Positions 52,489-61,187 of a stretch of 62,695 nucleotides of DNA are shown in pieces (the stretch's first letter is position 1; every line of letters starts with the position of its first letter). The stretch covers positions 1-62,695 of the forward strand of contig JAZNNG010000061.1 of the NCBI GenBank assembly GCA_045580165.1. The letters run 5' to 3'. The notes under the pieces are model-generated. The model was not told where the DNA came from, made no database searches, and saw only the letters and a program-made list of their open reading frames with translations. Made by a program: the position numbers and the translations under genes. The stretch is from UBA4717 sp045580165. Its GTDB lineage: Bacteria; Bacillota; Clostridia; Oscillospirales; CAG-272.

Positions 52489-52520
52489 CTGACCGCCGTG
52501 ACGGCGTAACGGAGACTAAG

Positions 52521-53246
52521 ATGAAATGCACCGAAATATATAAGGTCGACCTTCACCACTGCGATGCAAGCGGATGTCTCAGAGTGTCTGAGCTTCTCAG
52601 GCTTATGCAGGAATGCTCGACCAAGGATCTTTGCGGAAGTCCTATGTCGCAGAGAGCGCTTTTGGAAGATGGAAGATCTTACGTTTTGTGTAAGCTTAAT
52701 ATGAGCGTTTATAAGAGCGCTAAGGCTTACGACGAAATAGAAATATCCACTTGGCCGTGTGAGAGCCGCGGCGTGTCGCTTACGAGATGCTATCAGGCGA
52801 GAATAGACGGAGCTCTTATAGCCGAGGCGACTACCGTGTGGGGAATAATCGATATAGAAAAAAGACGCTTTTGTAAGCTTTCCGAATTTGAGCCTTACAT
52901 AAACGTCACCGAGGAGCCGCTTGAGCTTGACTCTCCCTCTCGAATACATATTCCGTCCGAAATGCAGCTCAGACTCGTTGGCGAGAAAACAGTCTTGTAC
53001 AGCGACGCTGATATCAACGGACACATGAATAACACCAACTACCCTAACCTCTACTGTGATTTTATACCGCGGATGTCAAAAAGACGCGTCATAATGATGG
53101 GTATAAACTATCTTGGCGAGGCAAAAGAGGGCGAGGTACTCAAGGTCTATATGAACGAGAGTGACGGACAGTATTATTTCAGAACCGTGAAAACGGATGG
53201 CTCGACCAATTCAGAGGCAATAATTATGCCCGAGGAGATTTATTGA
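52521..53246 (+). CDS. Acyl-ACP thioesterase
   Basis: Releases fatty acids from acyl carrier protein. The 241 residues form two hot-dog domains. Residues 1-130 start KCTEIYKVDLHHCDASGCLRVSELLRLMQECSTKDL and contain TWPCESRGVSLTRCYQ. The second domain has the active-site block YSDADINGHMNNTNYPNLYCDFIP near 160-183, with the Asn-His pair (NGHMNNTNY) of plant-like FatA/FatB enzymes. It is followed 11 bp later by the cohesin-dockerin gene, without an obvious link. Confidence 0.9.
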   Translation: MKCTEIYKVDLHHCDASGCLRVSELLRLMQECSTKDLCGSPMSQRALLEDGRSYVLCKLNMSVYKSAKAYDEIEISTWPCESRGVSLTRCYQARIDGALIAEATTVWGIIDIEKRRFCKLSEFEPYINVTEEPLELDSPSRIHIPSEMQLRLVGEKTVLYSDADINGHMNNTNYPNLYCDFIPRMSKRRVIMMGINYLGEAKEGEVLKVYMNESDGQYYFRTVKTDGSTNSEAIIMPEEIY

Positions 53247-53257
53247 AAGGATAGTTT

Positions 53258-54052
53258 ATGAAAGCCAAGATTTTGAGAACTTACACTTGCCTTTTTCTGA
53301 TGCTTGTGATGGCGCTCACTCTGCCGGTGACCTTGCTTGCTGTTGATGAAAAGGGTATCGAGATCGAGGCCGGAAGCGCTTTGCTTAACGTTGCGACCGC
53401 CGAGTCTGACGGAGGATATTATACCGTAGACGTACCGATAAAAATTAATAAAAACTCGGGATTCGTTTCGCTGAGGTTTTATGCGTATCACCCCGAGAGC
53501 ATAGAGCTTATCGATTGGATAGAGGGTGATATTTACCCCAAACCGAATTCTGTAAATCAAATGCCGTCTATTCAAAACAATGGTACGGAAAACGGCATAT
53601 TGGTGTTTTACTACGACGGAATGTCGGTAAATAACAAAACCGCAACGGGAACGCTTGTAACCCTCAGATACAAGGTGCCGACAAGTATTGCGCTCGGTGA
53701 TCTTGAGATAAGACTTTCGCTTAAGGAAGTATACGAGGAGGACGGCGACAGATACACAAATCCTGTCAAAATAAACTCGTATTGTACGGTCACAAACGGT
53801 AAAATAAGCGTTGTTGACGTTCCGCCCGAGCCTGTTTGCGGTGACGTAAACGGGGACGAAACGGTAGACACCCTCGATGTGATCTGTCTTGCAAGACATC
53901 TTGCCAATTGGCGCGCATACACGGACGTGAATGAGGCCGTTGCAGATGTAAACGGCGATGGGGAAGTGACACTTATCGACCTTGTTTGCCTGTCAAGATT
54001 TATTGCAGGCTGGACGGGCTACGGCGAGCTTCCGCTTTCAAATAATAAATAA
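53258..54052 (+). CDS. Secreted cohesin-like and dockerin domain protein
   Basis: A 264-residue exported protein. A signal peptide covers about 1-29 (LFLMLVMALTLPVTLLA). Residues 36-188 form a cohesin-like beta sandwich (VDVPIKINKNSGFVSLRFYAYHPESIELIDW, NGILVFYYDG, TATGTLVTLRYKVP). Residues 194-253 are a type I dockerin with two calcium-binding repeats, GDVNGDETVDTLDVICLARHL and ADVNGDGEVTLIDLVCLSRFI. Cohesin-dockerin pairing assembles cellulosomes. Having both on one small chain would suit an adaptor scaffoldin. No partner genes are nearby. Confidence 0.82.
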   Translation: MKAKILRTYTCLFLMLVMALTLPVTLLAVDEKGIEIEAGSALLNVATAESDGGYYTVDVPIKINKNSGFVSLRFYAYHPESIELIDWIEGDIYPKPNSVNQMPSIQNNGTENGILVFYYDGMSVNNKTATGTLVTLRYKVPTSIALGDLEIRLSLKEVYEEDGDRYTNPVKINSYCTVTNGKISVVDVPPEPVCGDVNGDETVDTLDVICLARHLANWRAYTDVNEAVADVNGDGEVTLIDLVCLSRFIAGWTGYGELPLSNNK

Positions 54053-54098
54053 AAAATGCGGTTCAAACGGTGTGCAAACCGAATGAACCGCATTTTTT
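54051..54098. terminator. Bidirectional terminator
   Basis: AAAAAATGCGGTTCA pairs with TGAACCGCATTTTTT between convergent genes. Confidence 0.9.
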
Positions 54099-55585
54099 TA
54101 TTTAAGTCCCGCCATAATTTTTCCGACTGCCTCGGAAATGTCGCCTGCAAGCATCGCGTACTCGCCGTGCTCTTTGGCGGCGCTGTCGCCGGCATAAGCG
54201 TGTAGGAAAACGCCGAGCCTTGCCGCATCGGGAGATTCAACTCCCTGCGCCGCAAGTGACGCTATTATTCCTGCAAGAGTGTCACCCGAGCCGCCCTTTG
54301 CCATACCGCTGTTACCTGCGGTGTTGATGAAAACGGGTGAGAATCCGACCGATACCACAGTTCGCGTGTCCTTCAGTACACACACGCAGGAATTGTCTTT
54401 GGCAAAGCTTGTTGCGGTGTCAACAATCGAATCTGCTATATCGGCAACGTTTTTGCGCGCAAGCCTTGACATCTCGCCAAGGTGGGGAGTTATTATCTTG
54501 CCCTTGAGGTAAGGTAAAAGGGCCTTGTCCTCTGATATTATATTGAGCGCATCTGCATCCACGACCGTGGGTACGGTCGCGCTTTCAAGCGTGTATCTTA
54601 AAAGCTTTTTCGCCACGTCGCTTTTTGAAAGTCCGGGACCTATCACTATCGCGGCGGCAGAGCTTACGGACGCGTGAAGCTTTGAAAAATCGACGCTTCC
54701 GTCGCTATATGATGACACTATCGCCTCGGGCAGAGCCCCCTGTATAACAGCCTTTATCTTATCGTGAGTGAACACCTCAACGAGCCCCGCACCGCTTTTG
54801 TATGCAGCTCTTGCGGCAAGTATCGCCGCGCCACTCATATCTGCCGAGCCTGCAATGACGAGAACGCGTCCGTACGTGCCCTTGTTTGAATATCTTTTTC
54901 TTGCGGGTATAAGAGCGAGGTCGCGCTCGGTGTAGGTGTATGCGGCAGGCTTGAAGCCGTCGCACAGGTCGGTGTAGATACCGATGTCGCGCACCTTGAG
55001 AATACCGCAATGCTCGGCACCGGGGAAGAGCACCTGTCCGAGCTTGGTGTAGGCAAAGGACACGGTTATATCTGCCCTTGTCGCACACCCGAGCACCTTT
55101 CCCGAGCTCGCGTCGACTCCGCTTGGCATATCCACCGCAATAACCTTTGCTCCGCTGTTATTAATGCCCTTGATAATTTCTGCAAGCCTGCCCTCGACGT
55201 TTCTGGAAAGCCCCGTGCCGAAAATCGCATCGACAATAAGAGTGTAGTCGCTGAAAACGGGCTCGTTTATAAATCTGACTCTGCTTCTTGCCGCACTGTC
55301 GTACTGCTTTTTCACGAGTCCTCGCAGATTGCCGTAGCTATCCGTAACAAACACCTCGGGCTTGTAGAAGCGGTTGATTATACGGGCAAGAGCAAGACCG
55401 TCCGCACCGTTGTTGCCGTTTCCGCAGACAATGAGTATTTTTGAGGTGTCAAAGCCCGACGCGCGTATTTCCTCGGCGCAGACGAGCGCCGCGCGCTCCA
55501 TCAGCACCTCGGACGGCACGCCGACACTGTCCGAGGTGAAGGCGTCTATTTTTCTCATTTGCTCTGCATCAAGTATGTACTTCAT
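54098..55585 (-). CDS. nnr: Bifunctional NAD(P)H-hydrate epimerase / ADP-dependent dehydratase
   Basis: Repairs hydrated NADH and NADPH. The ATG at 55585 fits the family start MKYILDAEQMRKIDAFTSDSVGVPSEVLMERA; longer starts would read into the neighbouring gene region. The N-terminal epimerase (about 1-215) has ILIVCGNGNNGADGLALARIIN and VIAVDMPSGVDASSG. The C-terminal dehydratase (about 220-495) has KGTYGRVLVIAGSADMSGAAILAARAAYKSGAGLV, VVDADALNI, TPHLGEMSRL and the nucleotide-binding GMAKGGSGDTLAGIIASLAAQG. The length of 495 residues is normal for the fused form. Confidence 0.95.
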   Translation of the reverse strand: MKYILDAEQMRKIDAFTSDSVGVPSEVLMERAALVCAEEIRASGFDTSKILIVCGNGNNGADGLALARIINRFYKPEVFVTDSYGNLRGLVKKQYDSAARSRVRFINEPVFSDYTLIVDAIFGTGLSRNVEGRLAEIIKGINNSGAKVIAVDMPSGVDASSGKVLGCATRADITVSFAYTKLGQVLFPGAEHCGILKVRDIGIYTDLCDGFKPAAYTYTERDLALIPARKRYSNKGTYGRVLVIAGSADMSGAAILAARAAYKSGAGLVEVFTHDKIKAVIQGALPEAIVSSYSDGSVDFSKLHASVSSAAAIVIGPGLSKSDVAKKLLRYTLESATVPTVVDADALNIISEDKALLPYLKGKIITPHLGEMSRLARKNVADIADSIVDTATSFAKDNSCVCVLKDTRTVVSVGFSPVFINTAGNSGMAKGGSGDTLAGIIASLAAQGVESPDAARLGVFLHAYAGDSAAKEHGEYAMLAGDISEAVGKIMAGLK

Positions 55586-55602
55586 AAAATTTTCCTCATA
55601 TC

Positions 55603-55932
55603 TTAATTTGCAAACGCGGTAAGCTTTATTATAAGACCGATATCGTCGGGCTGAATATCCGCAGGATAAGCCGCGCGGTTTCGATGAGTCTGACCGCATT
55701 TTTCGCAAACGTAACTGATTATATAGCCTCTCTTGGGGTCTGGCGCGGCGCTCACGGGACGAAGAAGTCCACCGCAATCGTTTGCGCGGTCACCCGGGTT
55801 TATATCAACGTGCAGAGAATAAAGGCATCTCGGGCAATGGTCTCTTGAGCTGCTTACAAGGGGTAATACCTTGAAGCCGCAATTTTGGCAAGCAAAGCCG
55901 CTGTCGTTTTTTCTGAATCTTTTTTCTTCCAC
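55603..55932 (-). CDS. RNHCP domain zinc-ribbon protein
   Basis: A 109-residue protein. The pattern FACQNCGFKVLPLVSSSRDHCPRCLYSLHVDINPGDRANDCGGLLRPV matches the RNHCP domain, here with RDHCP in place of RNHCP. Two further Cys pairs (CEKCGQTHRNRAAYP) form a second zinc-binding site. It is 17 bp upstream of nnr and in the same direction, so it probably shares a transcript. Its function is unknown. Confidence 0.85.
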   Translation of the reverse strand: MEEKRFRKNDSGFACQNCGFKVLPLVSSSRDHCPRCLYSLHVDINPGDRANDCGGLLRPVSAAPDPKRGYIISYVCEKCGQTHRNRAAYPADIQPDDIGLIIKLTAFAN

Positions 55933-56058
55933 TTCAAAATAGTTCCTTCACTGTTTTTTTGTTGTAGGGTTTGATTAATTTAGAAGGTATAGCGGCGCAC
56001 AGAAAACAAAAAATAACTGTGCGCAATATCATTATATCCGAAAGGTAACAAAAAAACA

Positions 56059-56583
56059 ATGAAAAATACGAAAATTTTTAATATAAGAGCCACACTTGTG
56101 CTCATTATTATAATAAGTCTTCTTGCACTTTCGCTCACAACTGCGGTTTCTGCCAGAAATTCCAAGCAGATGCTCCGTGACGGACTTATTTCCGACGAGG
56201 GAGTATCCGAGGGAAATATCGAGGACGGTATTATAAGTGACGTTCCCGACAGTACTATGATGCCCGAGTCCGACGGCACCGACGGCAGCTCGGAATCGGA
56301 CTCGCAGTCGGATTCGGGCTCAGACTCTGACTCGGGTGCTGACTCAATTCTCGGCCCCGGCGGAATGATGGACGAGAGTAATAGCGGTATAAATGAAAAC
56401 GACTTTGCAGACGGCAATAACACTATGGGTGACGGATCGACCGCAGGAGAGGTCACTGACGAGGAAGCAGGCTCGACGGTAGGTATTATAATCGCAATTC
56501 TTGCGGTTTTAGCAATAATAATTGCGATTATACTCATAGTTCCGAAGTCGAAGGACGGAATGGACAGACGAAACAAAAAGTAA
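56059..56583 (+). CDS. Acidic, Ser/Asp-rich cell-surface protein with two membrane segments
   Basis: A 174-residue protein of unknown function. Residues 1-33 look like a signal sequence (LVLIIIISLLALSLTTAVSA). The middle is acidic, with a run of Ser-Asp/Glu repeats near residues 77-97 (SESDSQSDSGSDSDSGADS) and Gly/Asn/Asp-rich stretches. A C-terminal transmembrane helix (about 139-160, GIIIAILAVLAIIIAIILIV) is followed by a basic tail KSKDGMDRRNKK. The topology suggests an exposed, unfolded, negatively charged segment tethered to the membrane. Confidence 0.68.
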   Translation: MKNTKIFNIRATLVLIIIISLLALSLTTAVSARNSKQMLRDGLISDEGVSEGNIEDGIISDVPDSTMMPESDGTDGSSESDSQSDSGSDSDSGADSILGPGGMMDESNSGINENDFADGNNTMGDGSTAGEVTDEEAGSTVGIIIAILAVLAIIIAIILIVPKSKDGMDRRNKK

Positions 56584-56587
56584 TTTT

Positions 56588-56610
56588 ACGGCGGATAATT
56601 CCGCCGTTTT
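56588..56610 (+). terminator. Rho-independent terminator
   Basis: ACGGCGGA pairs with TCCGCCGT around taat, followed by TTT. Confidence 0.8.
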
Positions 56611-56631
56611 ACATATAAATCGGAGATACTA

Positions 56632-56660
56632 TTGAAAATTTCACAAAAAAGAGTTATAAT
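56632..56660 (+). promoter_or_regulatory. Promoter of the YbaK gene
   Basis: TTGAAA at 56632-56637 and TATAAT at 56655-56660 are 17 bp apart. Confidence 0.8.
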
Positions 56661-56690
56661 ATGATCAAATGAAGACATCGGAGAATAGCA

Positions 56691-57182
56691 ATGGCAGAGA
56701 AAGAAAACAAAACCAACGCGATACGCCGCTTTGACAGCGCGAAGATAAAATATAGTATACACAGATACGAGCACGGCGACGCGCCCGTCGACGGCGCAAC
56801 CATCGCGGAGCTTATCGGCAGAGATCCGTCCGTTGTATATAAGACCCTCGTTACAAAAGGAAGCGACAAGAGCTATTACGTTTTTGACATTCCCGTGCTT
56901 CGTGAGCTTGACCTTAAAAAAGCTGCAAAGGCGGCAGGAGTCAAGTCTGTCGAGATGATACACGTTTACGAGATAAACGCGCTTACGGGATACGTCAGAG
57001 GCGGATGCTCACCGGTCGGAATGAAAAAGCAATTCAAGACCTTTTTCGACGTGAGCGCCGAGGGGCTTGATACTATGATAGTAAGCGCAGGCAGGATCGG
57101 GTGGCAGATAGAGGCGGCACCCTCGGACATCGCAAGGCTTTGTGGTGCGCGCTTTGCCGACCTTTTGCTTCACGCGGAATAG
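56691..57182 (+). CDS. ybaK: Cys-tRNA(Pro) deacylase, YbaK/EbsC family
   Basis: Hydrolyses cysteine wrongly attached to tRNA-Pro, in trans to the synthetase. It has 163 residues, the family length. Features: TNAIRRFDSAKIKYSIHRYEH, GRDPSVVYKTLVTKGSDKSYYVFDIPVLRELDLKKAAKAAGVKSVEM with the conserved catalytic Lys in VYKTLV, and the tail TGYVRGGCSPVGMKKQFKTFFD. The ribosome binding site CGGAG lies upstream. Confidence 0.93.
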   Translation: MAEKENKTNAIRRFDSAKIKYSIHRYEHGDAPVDGATIAELIGRDPSVVYKTLVTKGSDKSYYVFDIPVLRELDLKKAAKAAGVKSVEMIHVYEINALTGYVRGGCSPVGMKKQFKTFFDVSAEGLDTMIVSAGRIGWQIEAAPSDIARLCGARFADLLLHAE

Positions 57183-57210
57183 ATGAATATTCATCTGTCT
57201 TTTGTGACAC

Positions 57211-57243
57211 CGTCACGAAATCGTCACAATTGACGTTTATAAT
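57211..57243 (+). promoter_or_regulatory. HtrA promoter with 11-bp direct repeats
   Basis: TATAAT at 57238-57243 has no good -35 box. Instead CGTCAC occurs at 57211-57216 and 57222-57227, an 11-bp period, covering the -35 position as in PhoB-type activation. TTGTGAC (57202-57208) also faces GTCACAA (57223-57229). The OmpR-type regulator encoded downstream could bind here; this is an inference. Confidence 0.6.
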
Positions 57244-57274
57244 GAAAGAACAAAAGCTCTAAGGAGGACTTATA

Positions 57275-58765
57275 ATGGAAGAAAACAAGAATTTAGATAT
57301 AATACCCGAAGAAAACGAAGCTTCCGATATCATGGAAGAAGCCCCCGAGACTCAGGTTCAGGAGGTTACACCCGTCGAAGACGCAACTGCTGTTATCGAG
57401 GAAAGCGAAGCAGCCCTTGAGGATGCAGACGCCGGTGTCAGCGAGGATGATGAGGAGACTTCCAAAGAAGCATCCGAGTCAAAGCCCAGAGAAGAGGTTT
57501 ATATAAACTGCAGCTCTGACGAAAAAAAGAGCGCGGAGCCTCCCGTTGTACCCGTTAAGGAGAAAAAGAAAAACGGATTTGCTGCTATTGCCATAGTTGC
57601 AGCTATTTGCGTTATTCTTTCGGGACTCACGGCGTTTGGCGGCGTTATGCTTGCAGACAAAGTGCTTGACAACGGTGCGGATATGCGCCCCTCGGTAATA
57701 ATCCAGAGCGCGGCTCCCTCGGATAACGGTACCATAGTGAATACCGACTCCACGCAGGGTAAGCTCGGAACCTACGCAAGCGTTGCGGCAAGCGTATCAA
57801 AATCTGTGGTTGAGATAAGAACCGAAACCGTATCCACGAGCAGTATATTCAGTCAGTACGTTACAGAGGGCGCGGGAAGCGGCGTTATTATCACTGCAGA
57901 CGGCTACATTATTACAAACTATCACGTTATTGACAACGCATCTACCGTTACTGTATCCACAAACGACGGAAGCAAGTACTCGGCAAAGGTTATCGGCTAT
58001 GATAACGAAAGCGACATTGCCGTTATAAAGATCGAAGCAACGGGACTTACGCCCGCAGTTGTCGGCGACAGCACTAAGCTTGCTGTCGGCGAGGAGGTAA
58101 TCGCTATCGGTAATCCTCTCGGAAGCCTCGGCGGCACCGTTACTAACGGAATCATCAGTGCTCTTGCGCGTGAAATAACCATTGACGGTACGCAGATGAC
58201 TCTGCTCCAGACAAACGCGGCGATCAACCCCGGCAACTCGGGCGGAGGTCTTTTCAATATGGCAGGAGAGCTTGTTGGTATCGTCAACGCGAAGTCATCG
58301 GGCTCGGGCATCGAGGGACTCGGCTTTGCGATCCCCAGCACAACTGCGGCTCAGGTAGTTGAGCAGCTTATAAACTACGGCTACGTACGCGGACGCGTTT
58401 CACTCGGTATTTCCTATATGGATATCAGCGACTCCTACACCGCTATGATGTATAGAGTAAACACGCTCGGTATGTATATCCTCGAGAGCGAATACAACGA
58501 CGGACTCAAGATAGGCGACAGAGTTACCGCGGTAAACGGCAACGAGGTCACCTACGGAAGCGACCTCAAGGCTGTCCTCAAGGATTGCAAGGTCGGAGAT
58601 AAGCTTACTCTTACGGTCGTAAGAGATGGCAAGTACGTTGAGGTTGAGGTCGAGTGCTACGAATACGTGCCGACTCAGAACAACGGCGACGAGGACAAGA
58701 CCGAGGAAAAGAGCGCGTCGAGCAGTATATTCGACCTGCCCTTCTCGAGCTGGTTTGGATTTTAA
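57275..58765 (+). CDS. htrA: HtrA/DegP-like serine protease, membrane-anchored, with PDZ domain
   Basis: Degrades damaged envelope proteins. The 496 residues have an acidic cytosolic N-terminus (1-80, Glu/Asp-rich), a transmembrane helix at about 100-122, a trypsin-like domain with the triad H217 (ITNYHVI), D247 (ESDIAVI) and S322 (NPGNSGGGL), and one PDZ domain (about 365-470, with LGISYMDISDSY and LKIGDRVTAVNGNEV). This is the Gram-positive form with a long negatively charged N-terminus. It is followed after 84 bp by a response regulator and histidine kinase. Confidence 0.94.
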   Translation: MEENKNLDIIPEENEASDIMEEAPETQVQEVTPVEDATAVIEESEAALEDADAGVSEDDEETSKEASESKPREEVYINCSSDEKKSAEPPVVPVKEKKKNGFAAIAIVAAICVILSGLTAFGGVMLADKVLDNGADMRPSVIIQSAAPSDNGTIVNTDSTQGKLGTYASVAASVSKSVVEIRTETVSTSSIFSQYVTEGAGSGVIITADGYIITNYHVIDNASTVTVSTNDGSKYSAKVIGYDNESDIAVIKIEATGLTPAVVGDSTKLAVGEEVIAIGNPLGSLGGTVTNGIISALAREITIDGTQMTLLQTNAAINPGNSGGGLFNMAGELVGIVNAKSSGSGIEGLGFAIPSTTAAQVVEQLINYGYVRGRVSLGISYMDISDSYTAMMYRVNTLGMYILESEYNDGLKIGDRVTAVNGNEVTYGSDLKAVLKDCKVGDKLTLTVVRDGKYVEVEVECYEYVPTQNNGDEDKTEEKSASSSIFDLPFSSWFGF

Positions 58766-58773
58766 ATTTTAAC

Positions 58774-58797
58774 GTCAGGGGGCAAACACCCCCTGAC
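58774..58797 (+). terminator. Hairpin after htrA
   Basis: GTCAGGGGG pairs with CCCCCTGAC around caaaca. No T-run follows, so it is a weak terminator or an RNA-stabilising hairpin; some readthrough into the two-component genes is possible. Confidence 0.55.
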
Positions 58798-58849
58798 TCT
58801 GTGCTATTTAACCCTAATGTTTAAGTCTTCAGGTGAGTGAGGTAAAGCT

Positions 58850-59536
58850 ATGTTCAACATACTTATCGTCGATGACGAGGAAATGATACGCAAGCTCATT
58901 TCAAAATACGCCGTTTTCGAGGGACACAGCGTTGATGAAGCCGAAAACGGTATGGAGGCGGTGGAAAAATGCCGCAGAAACACTTACGACATAATCATAA
59001 TGGATATTATGATGCCCGAGCTTGACGGATTTTCCGCATGCCGCGAGATACGGAAATTTTCGGACGTACCGATAATAATGCTTTCGGCGCGCGGCGAAGA
59101 ATACGATAAGATCAACAGCTTTGAGATAGGCGTTGACGATTACGTTGTAAAGCCCTTTTCGCCCCGTGAGCTTATGCTCAGAATTGCGGCTATAATGAAC
59201 CGCGCGGGCGGCAGAACAAGTGCGGCAAAGACGCAGAAAAACGAGATAATCGAGATAGAGGGGCTCAAGGTCGACGTGACGGCGAGAATAGTTTACGTTG
59301 ACGGTAAGCGAGTCGATATGTCCCCGAAGGAGTATGAGCTTTTCTTCTATCTGCTCAGAAACCGCAACATAGCACTCTCAAGAGAGAAGCTTATCAGTGA
59401 CGTGTGGGGCTACGATTTTTTTGGTGACGACCGCACGCTTGGTACTCACATCAAGCTTTTGCGTAAGAGTCTTGGACCGTACAGTAAATTTATAGTTACG
59501 CTAAGAGGGGTAGGATACCGCTTTGAAACTCCGTAA
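58850..59536 (+). CDS. OmpR/PhoB-family response regulator
   Basis: A 228-residue transcription factor. The receiver domain has the acidic pair DDEE near 9-12, the phosphorylation site D52 (IIIMDIMMPELDG), the conserved Ser of LSARG near 80 and the Lys of KPFSP near 103. The C-terminal winged helix (about 130-228) contains DMSPKEYELFFYLLRNRNIALSREKLISDVWGYDF and ends RGVGYRFE. The downstream kinase gene overlaps it by 14 nt, so the two make a pair. Confidence 0.94.
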   Translation: MFNILIVDDEEMIRKLISKYAVFEGHSVDEAENGMEAVEKCRRNTYDIIIMDIMMPELDGFSACREIRKFSDVPIIMLSARGEEYDKINSFEIGVDDYVVKPFSPRELMLRIAAIMNRAGGRTSAAKTQKNEIIEIEGLKVDVTARIVYVDGKRVDMSPKEYELFFYLLRNRNIALSREKLISDVWGYDFFGDDRTLGTHIKLLRKSLGPYSKFIVTLRGVGYRFETP

Positions 59537-61001
59537 AAAAGAAAGAAAAATAAAAACTCCGAGTCTGAGAGGGCGCATAATGGGATATATGTGCCTTTTT
59601 TGCCTTGCTATGATACTGCTTTTGTATCTCTTTCAGGTAGTGTTTCTTGAGCAGTTTTACAGAACGGTAAAATTCAATGAGATCTGGACCAGCACCACCG
59701 TTATCGAGAAAAATCTCGATAACGATGAGCTTGAAACTCTGATGGCGCGCATATCCCAGGAAAACGATATCTGTATCGGGCTTTACACGTCAGAGGGCAA
59801 AAAAATTGCAGAGTCGCATATTTTAAGGGATTGCGTTATACACAATATGCCGGGCGACGTGCTTTACAGATATTACGATAAGGCGGTCGGAGAGGGCGGC
59901 AGAAGCGTTACGGTGATGCCGCGCCACGGCTTCAGTAACGGAAGCTACAATCCGTCAAAGTACGAGGGCGACGTGCCCGAGACCGACGGCGGAATGGGTG
60001 ATAGCATAATCCTCACCTCGGTCAAATACAGTGAAAAGTACGGCGAGGATATGGTCATTTTTATGAACACCACCACTGCGCCCGTTACCGCTACGAAAAA
60101 CACACTTCAGACCGAGCTTATCATAATAGTTATTATCCTGCTTGTCGTTGCGGTCATTCTCTCGTTCTTTATGGCGAGATTTATTTCCGCGCCCATAACG
60201 AAAATGTCGGCACAGGCAAAAAAGCTTGCACACGGCAGCTATGACGTCGGATTTTCGGGCGGAGAGTACAAGGAGAGCAGCGAGCTTGCCGATTCACTAA
60301 ACTTCGCGGCAGACGAGCTGTCAAAGACCGACCGTCTGCAAAGGGAGCTAATTGCAAACATCTCCCACGACCTCAGAACTCCGCTTACTATGATAACGGG
60401 ATGCGCGGAGATGATGCAGGATATTCCGGGCGAGATGACAAAGGAAAATCTGCAGGTAATAATTGATGAAGCAAAAAGACTTTCGTCACTCGTAAACGAC
60501 GTTATGGATTTATCCAAGCTCGGAGCTAAGGTGACCGAGCTTAACAAAAGCAAATTCAATCTTACCTCAACCGTCGAGGCGGCAATAGACAGAATAAACC
60601 GTATGAGCACCGCCCTGGGCTTCGATATCGACTTTATCTGCGACAGTGAGGCGATAGTTTGCGCCGACGAAACAAGAATACTTCAGGTGGTCTACAATCT
60701 CCTCATCAACGCGATAAATCATACGGGAGAGGATAGATGCATCACGGTCAAGCAAACGGTGTCGCCCGATTACAGCTTTGTCAGAATCGAGGTCACGGAC
60801 ACGGGCAGAGGTATAGCCAAAGAGGACCTCCCGTACATCTGGGACAGATACTATAAGGTAGACAAGGTCCACAAGCGCGGCAATATCGGCACGGGTCTCG
60901 GGCTCTCAATAGTCAGAAGCATACTCGAGCTCCACGGCGCAAGGTACGGTGTCGAGAGTATGGAGGGTGTCGGCACTACGTTCTGGTTTGAGCTAACGTA
61001 G
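59523..61001 (+). CDS. Sensor histidine kinase
   Basis: A 492-residue membrane kinase. Start TTG at 59523 overlaps the regulator gene by 14 nt and has TAGGA upstream. It has a first transmembrane helix at about 22-42, an extracytoplasmic sensor part (about 43-198), a second helix at 199-219, a HAMP linker (220-275), the phosphorylated H282 in ANISHDLRTPLTM and an ATPase domain with N box NLLINAINHT, G1 VTDTGRGIAKEDLPYIWDRYYK and G2 GTGLGLSIVRSILELHGA. The operon context with htrA suggests that it senses envelope stress. Confidence 0.92.
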   Translation: MKLRKKERKIKTPSLRGRIMGYMCLFCLAMILLLYLFQVVFLEQFYRTVKFNEIWTSTTVIEKNLDNDELETLMARISQENDICIGLYTSEGKKIAESHILRDCVIHNMPGDVLYRYYDKAVGEGGRSVTVMPRHGFSNGSYNPSKYEGDVPETDGGMGDSIILTSVKYSEKYGEDMVIFMNTTTAPVTATKNTLQTELIIIVIILLVVAVILSFFMARFISAPITKMSAQAKKLAHGSYDVGFSGGEYKESSELADSLNFAADELSKTDRLQRELIANISHDLRTPLTMITGCAEMMQDIPGEMTKENLQVIIDEAKRLSSLVNDVMDLSKLGAKVTELNKSKFNLTSTVEAAIDRINRMSTALGFDIDFICDSEAIVCADETRILQVVYNLLINAINHTGEDRCITVKQTVSPDYSFVRIEVTDTGRGIAKEDLPYIWDRYYKVDKVHKRGNIGTGLGLSIVRSILELHGARYGVESMEGVGTTFWFELT

Positions 61002-61024
61002 ACGAAAATAAAATAATAACGTAT

Positions 61025-61048
61025 GGCGGGGGTGATCCCCCGCCTTTT
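61025..61048 (+). terminator. Rho-independent terminator of the two-component operon
   Basis: GGCGGGGG pairs with CCCCCGCC around a 4-nt loop, followed by TTTTG. Confidence 0.9.
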
Positions 61049-61121
61049 GTTGATGCTCGAGACGATTTTATCAAGCAAACGGTTTTGTTGAACAAAAAAT
61101 CAAAAACCCCCATTCACCCTC

Positions 61122-61149
61122 TTGCATTTGTAAAAATATGTGGTATAAT
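61122..61149 (+). promoter_or_regulatory. Promoter of the kinase/ParB-like gene
   Basis: TTGCAT at 61122-61127 and TATAAT at 61144-61149 are 16 bp apart. Confidence 0.65.
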
Positions 61150-61187
61150 ATTATCATTATGCTTTAGCACTAACCAGGAGAAGACAA

